NCBI GenBank assembly: GCA_040357565.1
Contig: JBDODJ010000104.1
DNA: 39,404 nt
Reading direction: 5' to 3' (one strand)
DNA from: Cercozoa sp. M6MM
Lineage: Eukaryota; Endomyxa: Ascetosporea
Part shown: piece after piece, positions 22,256-32,487 of the stretch
Layout of the letters: the number at the start of each line of letters is the position of its first letter
Numbering within the stretch: the first letter of the stretch is position 1
Notes under the pieces: model-generated
What the model was told of the DNA's origin: nothing
What the model saw: the letters and a program-made list of their open reading frames with translations, nothing else
Database searches by the model: none
Program-made: the position numbers and the translations under genes

Positions 22256-22609
22256 GCTTGATCACTCGAGTCGCGACGTTCGGGTTGTCTGACCGACCTC
22301 GTCACCCGGCCATCTTCCCGTCCAGCCTGGCAGTCGTGACGCGTGCTTTAAGATTCTATTTACGGAAGTTCGAGTGTCACGTTAGTTACCTGCTAGTTCA
22401 TAACCCTTTGATCTTGAGTTTCCCGCACTTACCCCCGACGAGGCTACTGCAACTCATTAAACATGGGGGATTAATTGATGAGCTGCTAAAATCAAATTTA
22501 ATCTCAAGGTTAATTAATGAGTCGATTTCGTCGGGGTATGTATGCGCCAGACTAGAACAGCGTCACCACGTGCCAAACGAAATCGCGCTGGACGCCTTGG
22601 CTGCAGGTG
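22256..22609. other. intergenic gap between convergent genes
   Basis: Lies between the stop codons of uS4m and the polyQ nuclear protein. It is AT-richer than its surroundings, with TTAATTAATGAG-type sequence near 22.5 kb. No gene is supported. Confidence 0.5.
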
Positions 22610-24894
22610 CTAGATTTCTTCGGCATTGGCTGCGTCCAGCATGTGCCGATGCATGACGTACTCGGGGTCGTCGCCTTCCTCCTCATCGGCTTCCTCTTCG
22701 ACATCCGAGTCATCCTCGTCATCGCCTTCGATGGAGTTCAGGTTGAGAGCGTCCTCGTCGTCGACATTGTCAGGTGACCCGGATTCCTCAATCTGCTCGT
22801 CATCGTCAGTGTAGAGACGCGCCGATCGGCGCTGTGTCACCACATCGGACATAGTGTAAATAAGCAGAAAAGGTCGTTTGACTAGAGGGTACAGTTTGGC
22901 GCTGCGACTTGCGCGAAGGAAGCTGCGGCAGCGACGTCGGCATGATTTTGTCGAGATCGACAGCAGCGTGCAGTTGCATTGGATTCGGCGTCATTGGAGG
23001 CGACTGAAAAGAGACATAAACATAACAGCTTCAGTTCGGCGCCAACAGTGACTGTACCGAAACCCGACGCACGGCTTCTTCCATTTGCGCGCGTTTCGCG
23101 ATCCACTGTTCGTAGAAGTCGCTGTTCAAAAAGACAGCCACACGTGATGGCAAAACAACTGGTAGGCGAAAAGAGAGTGATGTACAGGTCGAGGTAGTAG
23201 TAGTGACGCGTGCCACTCTTCTCGGCACGCACAAAGAATCCCTGTTGCGTCAGACGTGCTGGGAACTGATGTCAAACATTCAATATCTCACATGTCAACA
23301 AGAGAGCACCGAAGGTACCTTGTTGAACTGCTTGCGTGTCTCGGCGAGTTTATCGCCCATGGAGTTCACCATCATCTCGTACATGTCACTGTTGACGAGT
23401 GCCGACTCAGGCGACGTGTTGCCGTTGAGTTTCATGAGGCGACACAGCGTGAGCGACATGGCCGACGGCTGGATCATGAGCACATCGCGCGTGCGACGAC
23501 GCTTCGCCGACGGCATACGCGAGCGCGAGGAACTGCCGCCGCTGGACGAAGAGAATTCGCGCTTGCGTTGCAGTGTTTCAAGTCGTTGTTGCTGTTGCTG
23601 TTGCTGCTGCTGTTGATGTTGTTGCTGCTGTTGCTGCTGAGCAGCTGCCACTTCGTACATCTTGCACGGTGGCAGTGACTGTACCCGTGCATGCAAGTGC
23701 CGATGCGCACTCTCCTGGACGAAAATCAAGCGAAAATCAACAAGATATGAAAGATCAACTGAAACTAACCTCGTTGTAGTTGACACGAGCGCGTTTGCGA
23801 CCCGAGCGACGACAGCCTTCGAAAAGTTGCGTTGCCTCGATCTGCTGCTGCTGCGTGTTGTGTAGATGCTGCAACAGACGCTGCTGTAGCTGCACGCGCT
23901 GTGCGTGCACTCGACGCTGTAGTTCTTTCGGTGCTAGGTCGCCTAAACATACATACCCGCCGTATTCTTGGACTGTTAAAAAAAAAACACGTAGATCTGG
24001 AAGTACTCGGGTGGCCAGCACGAAAGGCAGTGTCCAGTGAGGAAGCTTCAAGCATCTCGCAGTCTGGCAGTTTGCCACCGCGCAACGAAGCTTCGCGCAG
24101 AAAGCTTTCGAGACGTGAGAGCTGATGTCGCATCTGCAGCATCTGGAGTGCATTGCGCGACTCTTGCTCGACCATTCGACGCTCAAGTTGCTCGACAACC
24201 TTCTGCTGCTGTTGCACCTGCGTGGAACAGCGCTCTAGTTTCAACTCCGGCTTGCTCGACGCCGAGCCCGAAGCACGCAACTTTGCGTTCTCCGACTCGA
24301 GCTGCTTGATGCGTTCCAGCAGTGCTGCATCAGTGAAGATTTGATCTCAGCATATTCAACGTCAGCAGTAAAGTAGTTGTACTGTACCGTGCGTGTTGGA
24401 TTTCTTTTCGGTGTCAAGTGCAGGGCTTTTGGTGTTTTCGCGCGAGCGAGTCGCCGTTTCGCCGCCGCTGTTGATCGAAGTCGCCTTGCTGTCGCGACTG
24501 GTGCTCGAGCCGATTGAAGTCGACTTGCCGCTCGGAGGAGCGCTTTCGGTGTGCTTTTGCTGTTTCATGCGTTGCTGTGCGAGTTGCTGCAGGTGCGCCG
24601 CTCGCAGAAGCTGCGCATTTGCTTTCGGCTGCGGTGCCAGCGCAGCTTGGCCGGAGCGTTTCACCTGCGCAACAAACCATGGTCCAGTTTGATTGAACCC
24701 ATGAAATCGAAAACACTTCACAGAACAGAACGCACCTTGCTCAGAAGTCCGCCTTTGCTTTTGCAAGTGGTACCTGTACCAGGCGCATTCTTCATGGCAG
24801 TAGGCAGCACCATTGGAATTGACTTGGACAGGGCAGTCGGAGGCTGCGAAATTGTGCCACGAACCACGGGCAGTCCTGTGTTGTCGGCTGACAT
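22610..24894 (-). CDS. nuclear-type coiled-coil protein with polyglutamine, unrecognised
   Basis: The start ATG at 24894 (MSADNTGLPVVRGTISQPP) leads through about ten exons to TAG 22610. In order: a Gln/Lys-rich helix (LLRAAHLQQLAQQRMKQQ); a Ser-rich linker; a coiled coil (LLERIKQLESENAKLRASG, then VVEQLERRMVEQESRNALQM); another Gln-rich helix (HAQRVQLQQRLLQHLHNTQQ); the basic motif RRSGRKRARVNYNE, a likely NLS; a polyQ run from CAG repeats; KREFSSSSGGSSSRSRMPSAKRRR; and a folded-looking segment (MIQPSAMSLTLCRLMKLNGN, then FPARLTQQGFFVRAEKSGT and HYYYLDL). It ends with TRRSARLYTDDDE and a highly acidic tail. The repeated RRSxR..(V)NYNE/YTDDDE style is seen in chromatin proteins. Function is unknown; a chromatin or transcription role is inferred from composition only. 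Several introns begin GTAC. Confidence 0.7.
23583..23640 (-). repeat. CAG/CAA repeat encoding polyglutamine
   Basis: On the coding strand, about 17-18 Gln codons interrupted by one His codon. It is a coding microsatellite, likely length-variable. Confidence 0.9.
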
Positions 24895-26185
24895 ATCTCA
24901 AGTTCGTTAGTTCTTGCGTGCCCTACCGCTGCTGCGAAGTACTTCTGCGCAGAAACGCGACTCGTAAGCACGAGAAACGCGAAATTCGGAATGAACTTTT
25001 TTAGTCAGTTCAGCTCCCCAGTTCCAACCCTCGGAAACTGCTCTTTCGCGGCTAGCGTTGCAAACGCAAGTTTTCTGCGACTGCAAGCAGCAGTGAAGCA
25101 ACTTCAGACACGGAATTAGCCCTAGGCAAGGGCGTTGCCGTTTCCAGGCGGAACGAAAAATTCAAAAACCCACCCTTCGCGTGGGGAGCTTGAACGAAGA
25201 CAAAGCAACGCGTCTTTCGGATTTGCGTTGTGCTTGTGACACAGCCTGCTAGTGCAAACGTGCCGCCGATGAGCGTAGACGCAAAAATCCTTTCAAGGCA
25301 AGAATAGGCGCGTCCTCGCGGATTGGTTCGGCTGGGGAAAATACGAAAAAGTCGGATTTCTGACAATTCTAGGAAGTCCGCAGCTGGTTCCGCTGCTCAA
25401 CTGCATACAAAGTCTTTAATACAATCTCTGTAATTATTCTTATTTGACGTCTCAGCCAGGGCCAGAGGTACCGCCTTGCTTGGTACCCGTCACGAGATTG
25501 GGAACAATCGACGGTTGCGGCCCGCTTGTGGGGCGATCATAGATGATGCCGCCTGCAACCATAAAGACAACGCAATTTGGGTGATTGCGCAGGAACCGAG
25601 CGTGTGCTCAACTGTACGCAGCGCAGGAGCTCGCTGAAGGTACACGCTGGAGACCTACAGTGCAAGGTACGGTTTTCTCTGACCCGTCACAGGTTGGTCG
25701 CCATTGCTTCAACCCGCCGTTCTGGCTTTTGCTTCTGGGTTGGCTCCAACAGCAACAACCTGACATTGGTTGCGATGTTTGTTGTGTTACATTCTGGCGA
25801 TCCTATGCGGGTACGGCTGGTCGGACGACCGCCCCCGATTGGGGCATTTTTGCGTTTTGCCAGTTTTGATTGATTGATCGATGCGCTGTTTTGACAGGCG
25901 ATGCTGTAGCTTGTCCTTTCTGCAACCAAGCATATCGCGCGCGTTTCTGTGTTTAGATTGCAGTAGAGAGCTGTGTGTGAAACAGAAGTGAAGAACAACT
26001 GGCAGGCTGACACCGTCATCTTTTGCTTTCGTTTTGCTTTGCTGCGAGTGCTTCGCGCGTGGTTAGTGTTTTTTTCGGAGTGTGCGCAAGCGCAGCACCG
26101 TCTCTGTGTGCGAGTGAAACCGTGTGTCGCTTTTGGTCGACAGAGATACGCGCGCATACAGTCGTTTTGAGAATCGCGAGGTCTC
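24895..26185. other. longest gene-poor stretch
   Basis: About 1.3 kb between divergent genes with no confident gene. A 104-codon minus frame lies at 25052-25366 (MSEIRLFRIFPSRTNPRGR) and a 36-codon minus frame at 25452-25562. Neither matches a family I know. Small multi-exon genes here cannot be excluded. Confidence 0.5.
25452..25562 (-). CDS. possible terminal exon or micro-ORF
   Basis: Thirty-six codons, MVAGGIIYDRPTSGPQPSIV through KQGGTSGPG then TGA. The bases before GGCGG also form a good 3' splice site (TATGGTTGCAG), so this may be the last exon of a small gene with upstream exons near 25.6-25.75 kb that I could not chain in frame. No family is recognised. Confidence 0.25.
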   Translation of the reverse strand: MVAGGIIYDRPTSGPQPSIVPNLVTGTKQGGTSGPG

Positions 26186-28555
26186 ATGCAGGACGAGGAG
26201 CCTGCCGCGCTGTGTCGGCAACTGCTGCAGCTGTATCCCCTTTACCTTTAACCTTTAGTATTAAGCCTTACCCTTCCGGTATCTTATGCAGGGTGGAGCG
26301 CATGCTGGCTGCCGACGAAGCGGCGCGTGCCTTGTTCTCGCCGAACGCGGCGCAGCATGGCGTCGATCGTGAGCTGTGGCGCGCCGAAGGCGAGCTGCGT
26401 GGACGCTGCGTGCAGTACCTACGCGAGAGGGTACTTTGCTCTGGCAGCTGTACTGGGCGGGGTAACAGGGCCCAGAGAGAGAGGGTAAAGCACGGTGTGA
26501 GCAGGTGAGCAGGCCACTGAGCGAGGCGTTGCATGAGTGGGAGACACGTGCGCGCACTGCTTCCGAGTCCGAACGACAGACGATGCGCGCGCGACTGCAG
26601 AAGTCGCGACGACAGGCGCAGCACGCACTCGCGGCACGCCAGCGCAGTGTGGAACAGTGCGTGCGCGACCCGACTCTCCAGCGGCCAGATGTGCGGCCTG
26701 TGGAGGTTTACCCTCCCCCATCCCTTCTTTTACCCCCATGTACCCCCCCCCCCCAGGCGCGAGTGGTAGAGATGCCAGCCTACGCAAGCGGCGTGGTGCC
26801 GACGCTGGCGAGTGTGCTGTCAGCGCCGTTGCTGTCGCGGTCGGTGTCGACACCGTCGTCCGCGCGGACGCTGGTGCCCGGTGTGACTGTACCCAGGGTG
26901 ACTGTACCCGGGGTGACTGTACCCGGGGTGACTGTACCCAGGGCAACTTTGCCTAGGGTTCACAGGATGACAGCACCGAGGATGACGGTACCAGTGACAC
27001 CGTCGAGATCGACAGGAAAAGCAGGTGGCACTGCCACTGGTGCAGCGACGGTTTCTATTGATCTGGACTCGATGGAACTGGAGACGCGTCTGCACCGCAT
27101 TCGCTCCATCGTGCGACTGGCCGCCAAGTGGCGCCACCGACTGCAGCGGCACACCGAGGTCAGCTTTACCCCCCCCCCCCGCTCTAGCCCCTCTTCCCCC
27201 TAGCCAGCCCACACCTTCTTACCCCCTCCCGTAGGCACACAAAGGCCACCTAATCGACCTGCCGGCCATGTGGTATCCTGTGCTACCGAGTAGTTAGTAG
27301 TACCTGTCAAACAAGCGTGTTGACTGGGGGACAGCGAGGAGACCAAGCTGGCGCTGCAAGTGATGAGCACGCGCAGTCGCGTGCCGCCGCCGCCGCGCTT
27401 TCGCTACGCCATGTGTGTTTACCCCCCCCCCCCCATTACCCCCTTGAGCCCGTTGAGCCCACATTTCTGTATACCCCATTCTACCCTTGCCCAGGCGCGG
27501 GCCGAACGAGAAACGCACCGAAAGCGACAAGGCTGGCGACGACGACGACAGCGAAAAAGAGACGCGCAAACGCAGCGCCGACATTTCTGCGCTGCAGTTT
27601 TTCGGCTACTACGTGCCTGACTCGTATTACCCCCCTTTTTACCCCCCCCCCCCCTACCCCCCCCCCACACCTTGTACCCTCCCCGCGTAGCTACAAAGAT
27701 CTCGAACCAAACCCCGCGTGGAGGTACTTCAACCCACCTTACCCCCCTTACCCTCTCCCCCCCCCCCCCCCCCAGGCGAATTAGAATATGGTACGACAAT
27801 AACGGCAAAGTGTTCTACGACTGCGAGTACGTTTGTTTGTATTTTCGGGCGTTTCTCTCAGACACGGTTGTTGGTGTTGTTCGTGGACAGGTGTGGTCGA
27901 CGCAAGCCGGTGCACGACATGCGCAAAATCAAGATTCACTCGGCCGATGTGCCGCACACTGTAGTGCTGTGTTTTACCACCTTTACCCCCTACTACTCCC
28001 TATACCCCCCTGTGTGCACAGGTGATACCGCAGAAGACAGCGCGTGCAGAGGAGCGGCCGGCGCTGCCGGAGGCCAAGAGGCGGCGCGTGCAGACACCAC
28101 GATCGGGATCAGTGACACCGTCGGCAGCACCGTCAGTGGTACCATCGGTGGTTCCATCGGTAGTACCCTCAGTGGTACCCTCAGTGGTATCAGCAGTGAC
28201 ACCGTCACTGGGATCACTGGTGCAGCAGCTGTGGTCGCTACAGCCGATGAGTTACCTGCTGGCACTCAACAATCACATGCGACGAGCTGCCTCCAGTCAG
28301 AGTCACGGTGTGCCACGTGCCAATGTGACCACTGCTACACTCGGCTCGCTGACTGCCGCCACACTGGCGCAGCTCGGCCTGCCGCCCGTGCGATCGGTGG
28401 CATCACCTCGCTCGCCGCTGTCGCCGCTGCTGTCGGTACTGACCCCCTCCCACCCCATCTATCCCTTCTACCCCCACCTTCAGCAACAAAGCAGACCTGA
28501 CGATAGCGACGACAGCAGTAGCTCGAGCGATCACGACTCGCACGTGTCTACTTGA
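26186..28555 (+). CDS. basic/proline-rich protein with tandem repeats, unrecognised
   Basis: Starts at ATG 26186 (MQDEEPAALCRQLLQL) and ends at TGA 28555 (SSSSDHDSHVST). I could chain about ten exons in phase. The N-terminal half is helical and Arg-rich (MRARLQKSRRQAQHALAARQ). A Val/Pro/Thr repeat follows (GVTVP units, bases 26878-26950), then a helix ETRLHRIRSIVRLAAKWR. The central region looks like a compact domain: HLIDLPAMWYPVLPSSYEE, then RIRIWYDNNGKVFYDCECGR and RRKPVHDMRKIKIHSADV. A KRRR nuclear-localisation-like cluster is followed by a second repeat, PSVVPSVVPSVVP (28130-28200), and a Ser/Asp-rich tail. Almost every intron carries runs of TACCCC and pure C just before or after the splice sites. 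No family is recognised; a nuclear location is inferred from the basic cluster only. Confidence 0.65.
26743..27773 (+). repeat. six C10-C17 tracts in consecutive introns of one gene
   Basis: C runs at 26743-26754 (12), 27169-27180 (12), 27422-27434 (13), 27642-27654 (13), 27657-27666 (10) and 27757-27773 (17). All are on the coding strand and inside introns. The 26743 and 27757 tracts are followed directly by AG, the 3' splice site. The others lie near donors within TTTACC/TATTACC context. Confidence 0.9.
28130..28200 (+). repeat. coding repeat, PSVV units
   Basis: Tandem imperfect copies of about 12-15 bp around CCATCGGTGGTT / CCCTCAGTGGTA encode SVVP repeats. The same gene has a second repeat, GTGACTGTACCC at 26881-26940, encoding VTVP. 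Confidence 0.85.
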
Positions 28556-28870
28556 CTCCACGCACACGAAAGGCATCATGATCATCACTTGACCTTTGCT
28601 TCCGTTTCTTTTGCGTCGAATACACCATATGACATGACGTTCGGTCAGAACACTGGCGTACGTATATGCTTGATGGATGCATATCGATTACTGTACGTCG
28701 CGTATTGTATGTAAATTTACGGTAGTTTGCTGATAGTTAGTTAGTTGAGTCTTCTAGGAAACCAACTATGTAGTTCCCCTGCACCAGTCTGGGGTGGGTT
28801 TAGTTTGCTGATAAAAGCTCAACTCGAACTAACTTTGTTAATAAAGACTCAGCTCGTCCTGCCTGTAACT
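28556..28870. repeat. intergenic region with duplicated segment
   Basis: No gene. TAGTTTGCTGATA occurs near 28726 and again near 28800. TTAGTTGAGTCTTCTA near 28740 is matched by TTAGTTCAGTCTTCTA near 28890. The two blocks look like a diverged direct duplication spaced by about 75-150 bp. No terminal inverted repeats are seen. Confidence 0.5.
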
Positions 28871-29139
28871 CGCCTTAGCGGGTGGTTAGTTTGTTAGTTC
28901 AGTCTTCTAAGAACGTTGAAGCTTGGCGACACGAAGCCTTCAAACGTGCGCCATTGGGGTGCGAGGTAGTTCACTATACGTTCACGCAGACTCCCTTGGC
29001 GTCAACGTTCGCCCTGCAGCAGTCTCGTCTTAGTCTTGGTTGGCGTCCAGCGACCCTCCACGTCGAAGTCTCGGGCGTCACACAGTGGCAGACTGACGTC
29101 GACAGCGACGATCGATACGTCATGGTTGCTACAGGATAG
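28871..29139 (+). CDS. possible short coding segment
   Basis: An open frame of about 80 codons ending at TAG 29139 reads NVEAWRHEAFKRAPLGCEVV and HVEVSGVTQWQTDVDSDD. It has no ATG; a 3' splice site (TTCTAAG or GTTAG) would have to open it. Codon content looks coding-like, but no upstream exon was found and no family is recognised. Confidence 0.25.
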
Positions 29140-29471
29140 TCGGCGTCCAAGCGCCGACGTAGCACACCTTTGGCCGGGCGGCGACGGCGGCGGACGACTC
29201 TTGCGTCCAGCGAAGTGAGTGGTACAGTCTGACAGGCCAGTCTACTCTGGTGCGGTCGAGAGGATGGGAGCCAGGGTGATGCGGATAAATTTATACGATA
29301 AATTTGATTAATTTCGCGAGTGTTTCTTAAATTTACATTGGCAAACTTGTTCGACAGTTAATACAGGTACAATAGTCTGGCAGTATTCTGCCAAAGCCAC
29401 TGCGGTATCGATGCAGAGGCCGGGCGAAGGAGTGACTCTCGACTCGGAGTGAGGAGTGCGCTCATTTCGCA
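29140..29471. other. intergenic gap
   Basis: No gene recognised. Lies between the doubtful plus frame and the 3' end of the transporter. AT-rich near 29.3 kb (ATAAATTTATACGATAAATT). Confidence 0.5.
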
Positions 29472-31806
29472 TCACTCCTCGCTGCCGTGCACCCACGAGT
29501 AAACCACCGAGAATGACGAGCCGATCACGCACAGACATCCAAACAGTGCCACCGTCAACAAACCCAGCTTCACTACAGGTGCCCACGATACACAGCAACA
29601 CAATAAGCCGTATTGACGATACAACTCGTCAGTGTGTACCAGGGCGGGTCAACACGTGTTGGGGAACCACGCGGTACATCTGAACCACGTGCGTAACATC
29701 AGGGAAACTTGCTCAGTTGATAGACACGTGCGTGTAGTACAATCAAAGGCGGCAGGATGTAGGTCATGATGTTGCCAGGAAGTGCTCCAGCTATCTCGAA
29801 CGGTGTGTTTACCGACTTGCACAGTGACGCGATTGCAATCACCTACAGAACCGTCACATCGTAAACATATCCCAAAGAATAAGGTAGGCCATACTACTCA
29901 ACTGTACCCACAACAGACAAGCAGTCGATGCTCCGTAAAACCACTTACTGGGCACACTGCAAACACAATTGCGCACATTCACTTTGACTGGCAGCCAGTC
30001 AAATAAATAAACGCACAGTGAGAGGTTTGAGCAGTTCGACAGCGCCGTATCTTTTTTCATCACCTCCAAGAGAGCACTCATGAAAGCCAAGGAGAGACTT
30101 CTGAATCCGATGAACAAAAGCGGGATCTCGGCTGCCATCGCGCATATGATGGCGAAACGCGCGATCTACGAAAGCCCAGTTCTGTGTGATACCCGGGGGG
30201 GGGGGGGGCGGTCGGTCTAATAAAAAGAACCAACCGTGCCGGGTGCTCCTCCAAATTCGGTGTTGCTCAGTACGCTGCTTTTGGGTGCCTACATAGTTGT
30301 ACTAAAAAACACAAAGTGGATTGAATAGATCCTAATTTACCTCTCCCAGCATGCGGTACGAGAAGAAGAAGAACATTGCGTTCAGCAGAGCGATAACGAC
30401 AAAGGCAATCACCGACAGCTTGGCGAAGCGACGCGTTCGCTTCTTTGCCTCTTTGTTCACTTGAGTTTCTTCTACTTCCTGTTTCAATAAATTTAATATA
30501 GATGGGGGGCGGATGGAGATACAACAACAACAACAACAACAAAAACGCAAGTGTCTACCGAGAGTTCGACTTTCATCTCTCCGCACATCTGCGGCGCGTT
30601 GAAGTGCGACATGTAGGCAATCGACACAAGTGCCACCAGCGACATCGTAGCCACCGGACTGTGCAATTTAAACAACCCATTCTGCAACTAAGTTTACTAT
30701 GAAAACATCCGACAAATGGTGTTACTCAAAGTCGGCCCAGTTGCGACCCTTGCCACCATCGAACTCGTGCTCAGGCACAGCTTTAGCAATGCCCAGATAC
30801 ACGGTAGCCAGCACCATGACCGAGATCGCAGTTACTCCAATCTATAGTATCACAGTCATTCCAACTCGTATATGATTAAAAAGGGTACCGCTGATCCATG
30901 TCGCAGCGCGTTAATCGTTCGTTGCAGGAACAGAGGCAGCAGTAATAGTGCCCAGATCAGGTGCAGCATCCACAAACGACCGTAAGAAGTCTCTCCCGTG
31001 TCTGGATCAGTGTCCTGTTGAAGAAAGACACCACATTGGACAGATACACAAGGGCACCGACCGGTAAGAAAGCCCGTAGTGTACCAAAGGAATTAACACG
31101 GTGTCTTCCAACGAAGGCCAACGGAGACGCAGGAGATCCGCCGTTGTACTGCTTAGCACCATACTACGCAAGCCAGACAATGAACACAACGAGTACACTT
31201 CCAAAGAGAGGCCAACTCACAAGCAGCCAGGCGCAGCAACAGCGAGCAGTCCCATCACACACAAGACGACAACAACGGCAGCTTTGTCGCCAAACGCCAG
31301 GCGCGTGAGTTCGCCTGTCGATAACCAAACGTAAGCTGTACTTGTTTACCACTGGACAAAAAGTACTCGCTGTTACCGTAGGAAAACCGGCGTGTGTAGG
31401 ACGAAGCGGCACCCAGCATTGCGTGTGCTGAAAACAAACCATAAACTTAAATAGATTTTAAATTTTAAATATCGTCTCAAATGAAGAAAAAAAGATAGAT
31501 ACAAGCAGAGGCCATGAAAAAGGTGAATCCGACGAGCGCGAAAGTGACAGCAGCACTCGCGTTGTGTCCGAGCAACGGCATAACAACGAGGCCCGCACCG
31601 ACGGCATTTTTGATGATGCTCACGAAAGTGGCGATCGCGCCTGCACGTGCGATCCCCTTCTGAATGATATCTCTACACCAAGGGAATGCAAGAAGAGAGG
31701 AAGTTCCCTCATTCATCTCCGAAAGGCACTCATCATTATAAAATATACCCAGCCTCGACGTCATCTGACACGGTTGTCGTTGCCGTGTCCTCGTCAGTGA
31801 TGTGAG
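29472..31806 (-). CDS. AAAP-family amino-acid transporter (SLC38/AVT-like)
   Basis: A multi-exon gene with about eleven predicted membrane helices. The first helix, IATFVSIIKNAVGAGLVVMP, matches the AAAP signature (xxnLxxxxxGxGxLxlP). Later exons give AAVVVVLCVMGLLAVAAPG; WMLHLIWALLLLPLFLQRTI; IGVTAISVMVLATVYLGIAK; a cytosolic NWADF motif; SLVALVSI followed by HFNAPQMCGEMK (family pattern fxxHxnxxxiyxElk); VIAFVVIALLNAMFFFFSYR; and IAIASLCKSVNTPFEIAGAL, the late AAAP loop. The end is LLTVALFGCLCVIGSSFSVV and a short tail, stop 29472. Such proteins carry amino acids across plasma or vacuolar membranes, driven by H+ or Na+. The N-terminal exon is acidic (TDEDTATTTVSDDVEAG) but no in-frame ATG is visible there, so an upstream start exon is missing. 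Introns include a C14 tract at 30195-30208. Confidence 0.85.
30195..30208 (-). repeat. C14 tract in transporter intron
   Basis: G run on plus, hence C on the coding strand, in the intron upstream of the exon starting IARFAIICAMAAEIP. Confidence 0.85.
30521..30541. repeat. (CAA)n microsatellite in transporter intron
   Basis: Seven tandem triplets, TTG on the coding strand, in the intron after SVDTC. Confidence 0.9.
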
Positions 31807-32487
31807 TCTACCACAGCAAGCAACAGAGCACGTAAAGAAGTCAGCACGCGCGTAAAGACGGTCGTTTTATAGCCAAAGATACGCTCGTGTATAATTCTAA
31901 CACGCTGCCCCCGGCGCGCCGCGAACGGGCTTCATTGTTTGACGTCATAATATGCTGCTGTCCTGTATGACTTTCAAGCTGTCTAATCCACGCGCGACGA
32001 CGGAAGCCGCCAAAAGAAACCGCGTCATCATCGGGCGGTGCGAATTTCGGACTCTGCGACACACGTGCTTGCCCGAAACGGACGTGCTGATCAAAGTGAT
32101 CGCGTTCGGAGAATCACGAATCTCGGACTGCGCGACAACCGGCATCATCCGAGGGTTGTTCTTGCGAAAACTACGCGGGAATTGACTCTTATCGACCCGT
32201 GGGTCGGTCACGTATACGTGTCAACCTGAGAAGCGTTTTTCTAAGGTCATTCATTGGCAGAGCTGATTCAATTTCAATTTGGCGGTCACGGGCCGGGTTC
32301 TTCAACGCGGACACATTCATTCACCAGCGCTACGTCCACGGCGCGATACACCGCATATCCGTCACGGTAAGTCGGTAGTATCTGACCTAATGTAACTGAC
32401 CGGACGTGCCATGAACGCACTGTAACGCGCTACTGTAAGTTAAAAATTAAATAGTAAGAAGCACGGCACGAACTGAATGAAACGCGA
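31807..32487. promoter_or_regulatory. gap with TATA box for the transporter
   Basis: On the minus strand, TATAAAA at 31871-31865 lies about 60 bases before the first recognised transporter exon. A TGACGTCA-like element (ATGACGTCAAA) lies near 31.94 kb. Frames of 60-90 codons on both strands (31841-32211) are not convincing. The rest of the gap, up to the stop of the F-box/LRR gene at 32488, shows nothing. Confidence 0.4.

Noticed and set aside
23295-23710. Plus-strand Leu/Val/Cys-rich open frames
   Set aside because: They are antisense translations of the CAG repeat in the minus-strand polyQ gene.
25441-25470. TGA followed by three sense codons and TAA after TSGPG, as in C-terminal selenoproteins
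   Set aside because: No Gly-Sec-Gly context, no visible SECIS hairpin downstream; an ordinary stop is simpler.
25900-25960. Plus-strand CPFCNQAY zinc-ribbon-like fragment
   Set aside because: No neighbouring in-frame exon with the rest of any zinc-ribbon family (for example NDUFS6); probably chance.
31841-32211. Opposed 60-90 codon frames between transporter and LRR genes
   Set aside because: No domain, no splice partners, and both strands open equally; looks like GC-rich promoter DNA.
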